64,000 bases of DNA from Pisolithus tinctorius (taxonomy: Eukaryota > Basidiomycota > Agaricomycetes > Boletales > Pisolithaceae), in contig JANFAH010000052.1 in the NCBI GenBank assembly GCA_024663395.1, positions 186,001-250,000 on the forward strand. Direction: 5' to 3'. The notes below the pieces were generated by a model. It did no database searches. It saw nothing but the letters and a program-made list of their open reading frames with translations, and had not been told where the DNA came from. Shown here one piece after another: positions 1-11,500 of this stretch. The stretch's first letter is position 1. Each line of letters starts with the position of its first letter. The position numbers and the translations under genes are program-made.

Positions 1-1915
1 GCCAGTTGATTATGATGAGAGAGTTCCTCCTAACAAACTCAAGAAGCCACTGCCAAATGATTTTCTGGGGATCACCAACTTCAACCCCATGTGTCACTTA
101 TGGAAAGACAATTAGAAGAGAATGTATGGAATACCAGAAATACCTACTGTGAAGATCTTTGAGCACTGTTATCAACTTCTCCTTCATCATAGATCCAAAT
201 ACCCAGTGGTTGTGATCTCTTGGTATCTCCTTCATTTGACAATGCAACTCCAATGCTGCAGCTGAACTGGCAGAAGCACTCATCCCTAATAATCCAGCTT
301 CAGTACCATTACCATCCCTGAGACACCTAATTGCAATGAGTCTGAGTAAGATATGTGTAACATCACTTACTTAAATATTGCAGTGTACTTGTCCATAAGT
401 CCCTGAACATCAATGGCATGCTCATTGATGTACTTTCATATGATATTGGAACCACCAAATATGCCAGGGGTCTGGCATCCTGCAGGGTCTTGTCCAACAT
501 ACATCACAACTCCAGCAATTTCGATATCTTCAAGAGTCAACCACACTTTGGCCTGCTCAATGGTAAGATCTGCCACCCACCCACCCACTTACAACCACTC
601 ACCAATCTGGAGAACTGCATCTTCGCATTGTGGACTCTGACTGCGATGGACTTGACTGATTTGTTAGCAGGCACTGCTGAGGAGCTCTCACTCCACTCAT
701 AAATGGCCTTCAACTTCTCCTTTCTTGCTGTGGTGTTGTCTTTGGGGATATCTTTCATGAGCTGGTTGTACTCCACCACAATGATATTGTTGACTGCATT
801 TCAGTTGGCTGGGAAGAATGTTATAAAAGAAGTTCTGTGACAAGGGCATGCATACCACCACAGGTTTTGGTTGGGTGGCCCAATACCACAAGCAGAAGAG
901 ATTGGCCTTGTTGAGCTTTGTGTGAGATGGTTTGACACTGAGCCCAGCAGTGACAAGGATGTCACGAGGAGACTTGCCATGTTGACATCCAAGTTCTTCT
1001 GCTTTTGCCTTGACTTTGGTCATGAAGTCATGTATCTCATCAAGAGTGGCATGGGACAAGTTCCCAGTCTTCTTAAATTTCGCATTCCAGGTGTGTTCAC
1101 AATCATCCTGACTTGCTATATCACTGTTGTCAACATCCATACCCCTACTTTTGCCCTTGCTTTTAGGTTTGTGTTCCACACAGTGACCAGGACAACATGG
1201 GGGAAACTCATCCTTGGTGTCAGAACTGGAGTCTTCAGCTGGTGGCAAAGATGGAGGAAGTGAAGATTCAGAACTGTCATCATCTACTATGAACATGTCA
1301 ATATTGGAAGAGAATGGATTGCAGTGTGACATGAAACACATCAAATGATAACAAAGTGTCTAGAAAAAAAGTGAAAATGACACAGGATACTTGGCAACTT
1401 TCATGAGGATCCAAAGTGCCTAGCTTTAGACCATTGGGCACTGAACCCACAGTCATATGAGAGAAGGGGGGCACCAAACCCCCAAGTCAAGGATATAGCA
1501 ATGCAACATCTACAGAACTGTGAGAGAATGAGAAAAATATTCAAAAAAAAATGAACCTTCATCATCTGGAAGTTTACTAGCCCCATCATCAGGATGTTGA
1601 CTGCCCTTGTCAGCTGGAACATTGACCTCAACCTCCTCAGCCACAGCCACAGCCTCAGCCTCAGCATCCTTGTCCATTGGAGTGCCCTTGACCTGGTCTT
1701 CCTGCAAGATTGGGGCAGTAGAATTTTGGGAGGACACAGAGACACTAGGCATGAGTGATCTCCTCCTGTCATGGAGACCAAACATATGTTCTTCCCATCC
1801 TTCAGGCAGTTGCACTGCATGCCAGGGCCTGGGCTTGTCTTTTTTGATCTGTGAAAGCAGGGGGTCAGATGGGATTGACAGTGACAAGATAGCTTACCTC
1901 TGGTGGAGGGGCCAT
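1..1915 (-). pseudogene. multi-exon hypothetical protein, Agaricomycete repeat family, copy 1 (partial, 3' end off window)
   Basis: Reads right to left. The likely start ATG is at 1915-1913 (MAPPPE), followed by a 49-bp intron (1897-1849, GTAAGC...TTTCACAG) and an exon beginning IKKDKPRPWHAVQLPEGW that ends near 1555 in an acidic, Ala/Glu-rich stretch. After a longer intron holding a hairpin cluster comes an exon (about 1287-860) with an acidic Ser-rich start, CCPGH, and HATLDEIHDFMTKVKAKAEELG. The next exon (about 780-610) has YNQLMKDIPKDN. The segment below 560 encodes an AGVVMYVGQDPAG-type stretch. The same order of segments occurs in the copy at 8600-11867, so this is a duplicated family. 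I recognise the pattern as a multi-copy hypothetical family of mushrooms but know no function. Several exon joins are my inference, and decay is possible. Confidence 0.5.
1409..1483 (-). repeat. hairpin cluster U1 (constant-loop hairpins) in a predicted intron
   Basis: Three successive short hairpins with 7-nt loops. On the plus strand these are AAAG/CTTT around TGCCTAG, TGGG/CCCA around CACTGAA (1435-1449), and GGGGG/CCCCC around CACCAAA (loop 1472-1478). On the minus (gene-sense) strand the last loop reads TTTGGTG. The cluster lies between the exon ending near 1555 and the exon starting near 1287 of the minus-strand gene, so it would be intronic. Confidence 0.5.
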
Positions 1916-2249
1916 CTTGGTGGTGGGGATTTTGCAGTTTCAAAGAACCCAGGCGTGCAAATCTGTAGAGTCGTCTGTGACTTGGTCAACACTTTTCAGT
2001 GTGTGAGGCATGTCGATAACAATGGAGGAGGAGGGGAAAAGCAGTCAGACGAGGTATTTAAGTAAAGCCATGCCTTACCTGACATAAAAAAACCCATGGA
2101 GTTATTCAGTAAAATGGCAGCTCATCGCAATGGAATAATGACACTTGCAGTTATTACATGAGTAGCAAGTGGAACAAAAGGAAAATATCAGAAAAGAAGG
2201 TCAGTGTCATGCTGTATCATGATAAATACCAGGTGGAACAAACCATAAG

Positions 2250-2830
2250 GAATATGCAACAACCAATACAGAGAGTACGTACCACTTCATAATAACACAT
2301 GCATGCAATGGTAGTGAGCAGAGACTTGAACAATTTGGACTCTGTTTGTGTGGGCCTTGTGCATGCGATTGAAAATGAACCTACACAACAAACCCTTGAA
2401 GGGCCAAAACCCCTAAGAATGAACTGTGGTGAATGCCGAGACAGGGGAAGGAGCTGAATGGAACATGTAATAATGAAAATGGAGGAAATACATTGCTAAT
2501 AAGCAGAGACTCGAAGCCCTGAATGCCCAAAACAGAGGGAATATGTACCACTTGGTAATGGGATATGTGTGCAATGGTGGTAAACAGAGAGCCTTGGAAG
2601 ATGAGCTCTGTTTGTGTGGGTTTTATGCATGCAATTGACAACGAAACATCAGTAAATGCCAGAACAGCAAGAGAACAGTAAGGAAGATGCAATAACCAAG
2701 ACAGAGGGAATACGTACCACTTAGTAATATGATACGTGTGTGATGATGGTGAACAGAAAGGCTCAAATGATGCCATGACTCTGTTCCCAAGGGTCTTGTA
2801 GATGCAATCAACGAGAACCTTCGAAGGTTC
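2250..2830 (-). repeat. imperfect tandem repeat, three units of about 170-260 bp
   Basis: The phrase GTACGTACCACTT or close variants recurs near 2276, 2537 and 2706. Each is followed by an A/T-rich TAATA...GTGTG stretch, GTGAACAGAG and a CTCTGTT...ATGCAAT block. On the minus strand each unit presents AAGTGGTACGTA, which resembles a 5' splice site. No coding capacity was recognised. Unit spacing is irregular (261 and 169 bp). Confidence 0.6.
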
Positions 2831-2880
2831 CAAACCCCCAAGGGTGCCAAGCCCTCAACTCTTGTGGACAACTGCACCAA
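2823..2880 (-). repeat. hairpin cluster U2 (degenerate)
   Basis: Weak member of the constant-loop family. AGGG/CCCT surrounds TGCCAAG at 2841-2855, flanked by GGTTCCAAACC and by CTGCACCAAATGG, whose stems are only partly paired. The order of the three loops matches the clusters at 4047 and 5029. Confidence 0.35.
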
Positions 2881-3080
2881 ATGGTCGAGGCGAGAACAGA
2901 TGCAGGTCAGTAATAACATGTACATGATAAAAAGATCCTGATCTTGAAACCTTTGTATTTGTGATATCTCCACTTACCTGCACCAGGTGGAAAATCCGTT
3001 AGTAGTCAGGTTATTGGTTACACTTGAGCCAAAATAAAAATAAAATACAAAAAGCAAAACTTTATACAAAGCAGGTATGT

Positions 3081-3800
3081 TTACAGGGTCACCATAAAAA
3101 ATACTCTGGTTGAAGTATGCCAACACTTGTCTGCCAGGGATGGATCCCTTGGTTCCATGTCCAGATGTCTGCAGACAAGAACAGTGGTGGAGTCAGGGGT
3201 GTTGGCAGATGTTAGATGTATTGATATGGGGGGAGTGGGGACCTCCACACTGATGGGGGAAAAGCAGAGGAAAGGGACCACAGCAGTACCCTCCTGACAG
3301 GATGACAACATTGAGGGAGCTGAACTTGATGGAAATGATGGTGCTATGGGAGATGATTACTGTCAAGGAAAAAAAGTCTTGGAAAATTGCCCACCTTCAC
3401 ACTGGGATCTCAAAAGTAAGATGTCAACAAGGGTTGCAGCATCAACTGCGCTCAGTTTGAGATGTGAAACAATTGTGATTAAAGCACCTGCATAACCCTT
3501 GAATGTTAGCTATCAGACAGTGGTTAGAAAATCACACACTTAGGTTGATGGCACTTATGCTTTGCCCATTATCAAGTGAGGGTGGCTGGCACATAGTGAG
3601 ATGAGGAATGGAAGGGAGAGGGAGAGAAACACAGACAATGTTGTAAGTTGATAGGCAGATCTCCAACAGAAGGTTCTTCTTCCCCATTTGTTAGCAGCCA
3701 TGGAATAACACATAGGATCTGCCTTGGTGAATCCTGCATGCACGGTCTGTAGGAATGTCGTAATTGCACTCTCATTAAACAGATCATTGTATGCCCCAGG
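3081..3800. other. no recognisable gene
   Basis: Short open stretches exist on both strands, but none looks like a known protein and none repeats elsewhere in the window. I see no RNA gene or transposon end here. Confidence 0.4.
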
Positions 3801-3839
3801 TAAAGAATATAACTAATGGAATAGATGCAAAGGCTAAAC

Positions 3840-4880
3840 ACTTACTCCTTTGTGGCTCACCATGATGGAAGTGGAGACAACACTGGGAAAGGCGGGAAGA
3901 CTTAATTAGCATCCCTACACAGGAGTAATTGGGGATCAGGAACTGAGGAAACAAGCAAGCCTCAAACTCACCAGCTTGTAAAATGAACAGAATATCCTCA
4001 GGAAATGAAAAGGTAGAGTTTAGGGTATATCCATACCAAGATGACTTTCGAAGGCTCCAAGCCTTTGAGAGCTGCCAAGGGCACCAAGCCCCTGGCACTT
4101 GGTAGGGGATGCACCAAACATTCCCCTGGCATAATAAATGTCAAAGAGAACATACCATTGACCATGAAAGTAAGAAAGCGAACATGAGGAACCTGATTAG
4201 TGTCTTCACACAAAGATGGTTGGAGATCAGTGAAGGAAGGGAGATGCAAGCCTTGAACTCACCAGAGGGCAAATCGAAAAGACTCTAGTATCAGAAGGAG
4301 AAGACGGAACTGGGGGTAGCTATGACAAACCATCAGTCTTAATAGATAACAGAGGGAACACTGTGTTAACCAGGAAAGTAAGAAAGCAAGCAAGAGAATC
4401 CCGATTAGCATCCCTATACAAAGATGATCAGAGATCAGCAAAGGAAGGGGGAGATGCAAGCCTTGAACTCACCAGCAGGCAAAGTGAATGGAGTCTTGTC
4501 TCAGAAGGAGAAGGCAGAGCTGGGGGTAGCCACGGAAAACCATCAGCCTTAATAGATGACAGTGAGAATGCTGCATTAACCAGGATAGTAAGAAAGTGAG
4601 CAAGAGAATCCCAATGAGCATCCCTATACAAAGATGATTGGAGATCAGCCAAGGAAGGGAGACACAAACCTTGAACTCACCAACAGGCAAAGTGAACAGT
4701 CTTGTTTCAGAAGGAGATGGCAGAGATGGGGGCAGCCAAGGAGAAATGTCAGCCTTAACAGTTGATGGAGAGAATGTAGTGTTGATCAGGAAGTTTGAGA
4801 AAGTGAAGAGAAACTTGATTAACATCTAGGGGAGACACAAGCCTCAAACTCACCAGCAGGTAATGTGAACAGCTGAGTCT
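3840..4880 (-). repeat. imperfect tandem repeat, five units of about 170-295 bp
   Basis: A conserved block GCAAGCCTTGAACTCACCAG recurs (with changes) near 3955, 4249, 4458, 4664 and 4835. It is preceded each time by AAGAAAGC(A)AG...CATCCC(T)ATAC and AAGATGATTGGAGATCAG-like sequence. Read on the minus strand each unit contains CTGGTGAGTT, a good 5' splice-site consensus. Plus- and minus-strand open frames of 60-118 codons here are by-products of the repeats. Confidence 0.65.
4047..4126 (-). repeat. hairpin cluster U3 (constant-loop hairpins)
   Basis: Three hairpins. AAGG/CCTT surrounds CTCCAAG (4051-4065). GCCAAGGG/CCCCTGGC surrounds CACCAAG (4074-4096). GGGGATG/CATTCCCC surrounds CACCAAA (4105-4126, one bulged base). 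The single plus-strand A-C mismatch in the middle stem is a G-U pair in minus-strand RNA, so the minus-strand transcript would form the better structure. About 105 bp around this cluster is duplicated at 5029-5115. Confidence 0.6.
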
Positions 4881-5028
4881 CCTTTGGGAAGTAAAAGATG
4901 GACTCCAGGGTAGCCAAGGAAAGCTGGCAGTCTTCAACGCCCTGAGTTGTGCTATATGATGTAGTGCCTCCATCAGATGGAGTCTTGTCTGCATGACCAA
5001 CAGCCAATCCATACCAAGACAACTCTTG

Positions 5029-5105
5029 AAGGCTCCAAGCCTTTGAGAGCCATCAAGGGCACCAAGCCCCTGATGCTTGGTAGGGGATGCACCAAGCATT
5101 CCCCT
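5029..5105 (-). repeat. hairpin cluster U4 (constant-loop hairpins)
   Basis: Diverged duplicate of the cluster at 4047. The middle hairpin is CATCAAGGG/CCCCTGATG around CACCAAG (5051-5075). Compared with 4074-4096 the outer stem pairs differ on both arms (GCC/GGC against ATC/GAT) while the loop is unchanged. The third hairpin is GGGGATG/CATTCCCC around CACCAAG. Confidence 0.6.
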
Positions 5106-5574
5106 GGCATAGGATTAATGAGGAGAGAGTAGAGGTGGAGTGAGGAAGAGAAGTGTGTGAACATGTCAACATTGTGTATGTTTGGTTACTAAGTACACAC
5201 CTATGACAATTAATTTGTTGGTATTACCTCTGGAACTGTGGTTTGAATTGAACATGGGGGGCATTACAACATATGTTATATATTAGGTTTAGGCACCAAT
5301 TAGCCTGCCCTACATGCATGAACCTGACTGCATACTGGCAGCATTGCAACATTGCCATGGCACCGCCACCACAAATAGTCTGTGTGCACTGCTAGCAAAT
5401 TTCTCATGCTAAGTCAGCTCTGACTTAATGCAGTAATGATCATGTGCTCACTGCACTTGTCGCACTTCTTTTGCAAGCCCTTCAAACAATCCACATGTCT
5501 TAATCCACAACCACCTTCATGGTATCATCTAAGTGAGTAACTTCTTTATTTTTCTTTCTTTTTATCAATTCATG

Positions 5575-5665
5575 TTGTGGAGAGGAATGTTTGGTGCATT
5601 CCTCCACCAGGATTCAAAGGGTTTGGTGCCCTTCGAGTGCTGAGATAGGTTTGGTGCCTATCTCA
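5575..5665 (+). repeat. hairpin cluster U5 (three hairpins, identical TTTGGTG loops)
   Basis: The clearest cluster. GAGGAATG/CATTCCTC surrounds TTTGGTG (5581-5603). TCAAAGGG/CCCTTCGA surrounds TTTGGTG (5613-5635, one A-C mismatch at a site that looks like a CpG-to-CpA change). CTGAGATAGG/CCTATCTCAG surrounds TTTGGTG (5639-5665, perfect 10-bp stem). The three stems differ but the heptamer loop is identical. Orientation is opposite to the clusters at 1.4, 4.05 and 5.03 kb. Confidence 0.7.
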
Positions 5666-6344
5666 GTATTTTTGTGGAGGTGCTACCTTGCATAGCGCAA
5701 CTCAGGGTGTTGAAGACTGTGTTCCTGGCATCTGTGCATGGAATATTCACTGGGTGCAAGGTTCTATATACCATGTAGGTGTGTGATCCAATTTTTTTCT
5801 CATTTATCTCCCCCTTGATGGTCTCACAGATATCAGCAATGCTAGTGTTGTCGGAGGAATGTTGGATGATGTGACTCCATTTTGTGGGCTGGCACTCCGA
5901 CTCAGTGCCAGGGTGTGCTTCAACAGTTCTACTATAGCCATATTGCTTTATTTAACTCCTCTCCCCTTTGAATGCCTCTTATCTCCTGGGTACATTTTTA
6001 TTGACCCTGTGGTGGAATCCATACTAAGACACTACATATTTCAGTTCTTATTTCATTTATAGGATTGACATGCCTCAAGAACACCCCCAACAGGTCATAG
6101 CAGAGACCCAACCAGGTGATGGTGTGCTCTATTATTTAACCTAATGTGGCTCAGAACCAATGCATTCTCTTTCAGGGAATTATGGTGCCTTCAATGCATG
6201 CATTCTTGCGAAATATAATGACCACTGGGTCACCTCTCCTAATGCTGACCACTTCAGTCACCCCCCCCAGGGGACCTATTAGGTTCATATATTCTTATAG
6301 ATGTATCCACCTAATAGGTGTTGACCACCTGGGTATTCCCAGTG
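5666..6344. other. no recognisable gene
   Basis: A 67-codon frame at 5859-6062 has no recognisable relative. A T-rich tract followed by CTCACAG near 5795-5827 could be an intron end. Nothing else is supported. Confidence 0.35.
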
Positions 6345-6467
6345 ACTGCTGGAGATTTGCCAGGCCCTGGAGATTCTCCAGAGCAAGGTGTCAGACATGG
6401 ACTTTCTCCAGGATTATTACATCTATAACAGAGTGCCTGGGGTCCAAATGGGGCTTTCCCCAGTGGG

Positions 6468-6795
6468 TTAATAGACCTATGTCCTGGGTATCCTGGGGGA
6501 TTCTCCAGCCTAAATGGACCTGTTCCCAGGGCATGCTGGGGGATTCCCCAGCCTAAATGGACCTGTTCTCTGGGCATGCTGGGGGATTCTCCAGCCTAAA
6601 TGGACCTGTTCTCTGGGCATGCTGGGGGATTCCCCAGCCCAAATGGACCTGTTCTCTGGGCATGCTGGGGGATTCCCCAGCCTAAATGGACCTGTTCCCT
6701 GTACATCCTGGGGGATTCTCCAGCCTGAATGGACCTGTTCCCAGTGCATCCTGGGGGATTTCCCAGCCTGAATGGACCTGGTCCCAGGGCATCCA
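6468..6795. repeat. 43-bp minisatellite, about 8 copies
   Basis: The phrase TAAATGGACCTGTT (variants CAAATGG, TGAATGG) begins at 6511, 6554, 6597, 6640, 6683, 6726 and 6769, exactly 43 bp apart, with a degenerate first copy at 6468. Each unit carries the near-palindrome CTGGGGGATTCYCCAG. Because 43 is not a multiple of three, the frames seen across it rotate between units and are not genes. Confidence 0.9.
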
Positions 6796-7249
6796 GCCCA
6801 AACAGACCTTTTCTAAGATGATCATGGGAACCTCCAGTTCAAATAGACCACCATCACAGCATGAAGGATCAATCAAAATGATTTGGAGTCTCCATGTTGC
6901 TGACAGGAGTGTGTATCATGCCAAGTACCTATTTCCATGGCATCTGATCTGAGCACTCTATACAATATGTGAAAAAGCATGGCCATAGACCACTAAGGAA
7001 AGACTGGTGACATCTGATGGAGGGAGTAGAATATACTTGGTGATGGTGATTGCCCAGGCACAGCAGACATACTTTCACCATGCTTGCCAAGGCTTCAGTG
7101 ATCTCCAGTCTTGGCCATTGCATACAAGTCAAAGATTGTCCAGGTCTTAATGGAATTTTCCCACCCACTCTGGGGATCCACAGGGTATGCAGCAGATCCT
7201 CCAGGTAATGCTTGGAATTTCCCAGCCAACTCCTGTCTCTAGAGGCTCT

Positions 7250-8020
7250 CCAAGCTATGTCCTGGGGATTCTCCAAGCACTGCTGGGGATTCTCCAAGTG
7301 CTACTGAGGATTCTCCAACTGACTGTGGGGATTCTCCAAGCTATGACCTGGGGATTCTCCAAGCACTGCTGGGGATTCTCCAGGCAATGCTGGGGATTCT
7401 CCAACTGACCCTGGGTATTCTCCAGGCAATGCTGGGGATTCTCCAACCCACTCTGGGGATTCTCCAGGCAATGCTGGGGATTCTCCAACCCAATCTGGAG
7501 ATTCTCCAAGCACTACTGGGGATTCTCCAGGTAATGCTGGGGATTCTCCAGGCAATGCTGGGGATTCTCCAACTGACTCTGGGGATTCCTCAAGCACTGC
7601 TGGGGATTCTCCAGGTAATGCTGGGGATTCTCCAACCCACTCTGGAGATTCCCCAAGCACTGCTGGGGATTCTCCAGGCAATGCTGGGGATTCTCCAACC
7701 CACTCTGGAGATTCTCCAGGCAATGCTGGGGATTCTCCAACCCAATCTGGAGATTCTCCAAGCACTACTGGGGATTCTCCAGGCAATGCTGGGGATTCTC
7801 CAACCCACTCTGGGGATTCCCCAAGCACTGCTGGGGATTCTCCAACTGACTCTGGGGGATTCTCCAACCCACTCTGGGGATTCTCCAGGCAATGCTGGGG
7901 ATTCTCCAATTGACTCTGGGGATTCTCCAGGCAATGCTGGGGATTCCCCAACCCACTCTGGAGATTCTCCAAGCACTGCTGGGGATTTTCCATGTTATGT
8001 CCTGGGGATTCTCTAACCAA
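7250..8020. repeat. 21-bp minisatellite, roughly 35 copies
   Basis: Tandem GGGGATTCTCCA plus a 9-bp variable part (AGCACTGCT, GGCAATGCT, ACTGACTCT or ACCCACTCT). Spacing is 21 bp, for example 7392 to 7413. A few units are longer, such as those with AGCTATGACCT. The multiple-of-three period keeps several frames open on both strands (7-residue repeats such as LGILQAM and GESPALP). Codon-level or promoter evidence for a protein is absent, so I treat the 264- and 209-codon frames as artefacts. Confidence 0.9.
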
Positions 8021-8029
8021 CTCTGGCAT

Positions 8030-8599
8030 TTCTATGTTGGTAGCTACTGAGAACTCTTCCCCCTGAAGCCTAGGGCAGAGCCCCATGCCCTTCACATGGA
8101 CATCATAGCTCTAGTGGATGTCTGGTTCCATGGATTTCACATTCCTATCTCACACATAGCAGTTTGCACCTAAATCCAATCTGTATTTATGATAGGGTAT
8201 GCTATCAGATTGAATATGCATAGGTGTGAGGAGAAAATGAATGGTCTTGTAAGGGTATTGTAGTTACGATGGTAACAAAAAGACCATGGTGGATAATGGA
8301 CAAAATGAATGATGGCAGACATTACACAAAGGAAGGATATGCAGGGGGAAGATGATACAGCCACAGGGTATCATAGTTACATGCTAACGATGGAAACATG
8401 TTGAACTGGTGTGTACATGAGCCAGTAGCAAGTGAATGATTGAGATGAAAACATGCCTAGTAGTGGTTGTGTCGATCATGGGTGTGATAGGAACATCCAT
8501 CAGAGTCATCAGAGTCATGACGACGATGTCTCTTGTGGGGAGGGTTTTGATAAATGTATTCAACCACACTGTGCATGTTAGTCTCATTGTACACATAGG
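8030..8599. other. no recognisable gene
   Basis: Intergenic stretch between the 21-bp array and the end of the minus-strand gene. Short frames on both strands show no recognisable domain, repeat or motif. Confidence 0.4.
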
Positions 8600-11500
8600 C
8601 TACCCAGCAACATACCTTTGGTGAGTTCTTCCCTGTTGTGAAGGACCACCATGATCACTCTCATTGTCCTGATATCCTCTATAGTGCTTGTGTGACTCAT
8701 GCCGAGGGCAGTGGCAAGGACGTGGGGTCAGAGAGTAGTTATCAGAAGGGGGGTGATGATGATATGCAGCTGCTGGAGCAAGATATGTGTGATGATCACC
8801 ATGCAACGATGGACCTTGTGGAGATGACTGCGGTGACTCCTCGACAGGGGATGAAGGAGGGAGAGGGGAGTGGTGGGATGCTGGCTGAGTGGAACGAGGT
8901 CCATGGGATGGCAATTGCCCTCGCCTCAGGTGGTGTGATCCTGCAGGAGAGGGGTGATGTGTGTGGGATGGTGATTGCTGTCATTGGGTGTGGTGGGATG
9001 TTGAGGGAGACACATGGCGCTGCACAGGTGGCTGGGGTGATCTATAAGCTGGGGATAAAGAAGGCACAGTCATATGGTGGGTGTTGGATGCTGCTGGCAA
9101 GGGGTGATGTCTGTTGGATGGCACTCGTCCTTGCACAGGTTGGTCAGGGAAAGATGAAGGGGCACTTCTCTCCTTAAACTTGTCACCTTTAGGGAGGGCC
9201 TTAATGAATGCATCTGAATCAGAAAGAACATGGAGGTGCCAGTTCAATGTGTTCACCACAAGTGGGATGTCACACATCCTTGCATCACTGTGGCAAAATA
9301 GCTCAATCTGATCTGGATTATTCATGTCAGTGAGGGCAACCATTTCGTGTCAACAACTCACCATCAGTCCATTTCTTGAGGTAAAATGATGAATTTGGCA
9401 AAGGGACAAGGTATTCAGCTTGGTCTTCTTCATCACCTAGTGGAGCCTCAGCATGGTAATCTGCACCCATTGACTCTTTCAGGAAAGGAACAGTCAGAGC
9501 ACAAAGTTCATCAGCATTGAGGCATTTGACATTGAAATCTGGACCAACAGCAGGGACTCCAGCAGGCCAATCAGTGATGGTATACTGGTGAACTTACAGC
9601 AGATCAAGCAACAACTTCCAAGAAACATTTCTCTGGCCTCGTGTGATACCATTCTCTTCTGTGGCAGCACTTCAGAGGATGAATATGAATCAAATAGATT
9701 TATTGACATACAGAATTTATGGAGTATGATTGTAGGTAAAACTCGCTGATTGTGATCATGCCTGTATTCTTGAGGTTTTAATCCCAGTGCATGGTCATAA
9801 TGGGGTTGTGACAGCACATTAAAGTCGGGAAGAGGCACTGAAGCAGCAGAGTTAAGGATTTTATACCTAAAGAAAAGTCAGTGGGCAATTGTACATGGCA
9901 TATGTTATACATACTTGATAATGGTGGACAGGTATTCTAATAATTGTGTTATGTCAGTCTGCCTCTCACTCGCAAGCTGCATGAGAAGGGAGGATCCAGC
10001 AAAAATTCCTTGGGATTGGTGTGCAGCTTCATTGCTCCCACTATAAATTACACATCCAAAGACATGTATGCCCTCCACATTGCACCAAGTTTGTGCCTGT
10101 ACAAGAGGTTATTCAAGAAGCAAACAATCACAACAGTATTACCCACCCCTTGTGTAAAGGAGTCATGGCAAGCCATTACATGGCCCACCATTGCCTTGGA
10201 ACTGATGTCTTTGGACCCACTGACACACTCACTCCAATACTTCTGGATCTCAGCCCACAGTTGAGGATGTTCATCCTCATCTTTATGGTCCTCATAGTGC
10301 TTGGTGTGACACCTATAGTAGTCTTTGGTTTCCTCTGCAATTGAATCAACGTGGAGTCGGAACTGCAACAAGTTAGGATGTACTGACCTGCAGACGCTTT
10401 TGGATTGGTATGTGCATACCAAGCCTGATGCATGTTCCACACAGATTCAGCACAAGTTGCCTTTGTGGTAAGACCAGCAGCAGCCATGATTGACCCAAGA
10501 GTCTTGCCATACTCATCTGCAATTGCCTGGGCTTCTTGAGTGGTGTGCATGCCAAGTGCCTGTGCCTTTCATATGGCTTCCAAGGGAAGCTGCCCTGGTT
10601 TGAAGCGCGGTAAGCCTGCTTCTGCACTGGATGTATCCTTGCATTGACTGAGGTCACTGGCTGGGGTAGGCATAGAGGGTGTGACTACTACCTTGCAGAA
10701 GGCACAATGTTGTCCTTTGGGTTTCCCATGCATCCTGGTCATCTCCAAGCCATCAGGGAGGTCTCCAGTGTCACTAGGTCCATCCTCATCTTCAGAGGAT
10801 GTGTTGGCTAGGGCACGAGATTTCCATTTGGCTTCCCTATGCCTCCTGGTCACAGAGCTGTCAGTGTTGCCTTCGGTATCAGCAGCTCCATCTTCTTCTT
10901 CTGATGAGGATGGAGAAGGGAGAGGGGGAGTGGAAGGATGGTTATCAGTATCATAATTGCCAGCACAGATTTCTCTCAGGGTTTGTTTGCATTTAAGGTC
11001 ATGCCTCTGGTCAGCTGACCAATCACTGTCTATTCAATGACACATGTAAATTATGTGAATAATGCAGTTTAATCAAATAAACAAACCTGATGCACTTTCA
11101 TGCTCAACATCATCATGACGAACGGAGTCCATCATATTTTCAACAGCTTGGCGACCATCATGATCCACCAGGTCCTCTGAAACCAGATCACCTTCAGCTT
11201 GCACTGTACTCTCAACAGCTTGTTCATCCTCTTCACTGTCATTGGGGGTAACAGCTGGTGGTGACCTTGAGAAGGAATACAGCTACATACATAGATCACA
11301 CACTTACACTTTTCATGACCCTGCTCAGCAACTATATCTTCCATAGAAATGATGCCCAATCGTAGCTGCTCAAGGGCAACAGCGCAGTCAAGCTTCATAC
11401 CATTCTGGAGTGTAACCTGTTTCGTCTGGAAGGAGTCAAGGTACTGATCCTCGTGTTCTTTCTCTGTCAACCCTTGCGAAGAATTATGACTTGAGCATGG

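Noticed and set aside
6510..6771. Repetitive 79-88 codon frames over the 43-bp array
   Set aside because: The period is not a multiple of three, so the encoded phrases change frame every unit. Not a protein repeat.
7250..8020. Possible CRISPR-like array
   Set aside because: Units are contiguous with only small variable parts drawn from four recurring 9-mers. No unique spacers, no cas genes, and the genome is eukaryotic.
7301..8095. Long minus-strand frame (264 codons) and plus-strand frame (209 codons) over the 21-bp array
   Set aside because: They exist because the repeat period is a multiple of three and lacks stops. There is no start context, no domain and no non-repetitive part.
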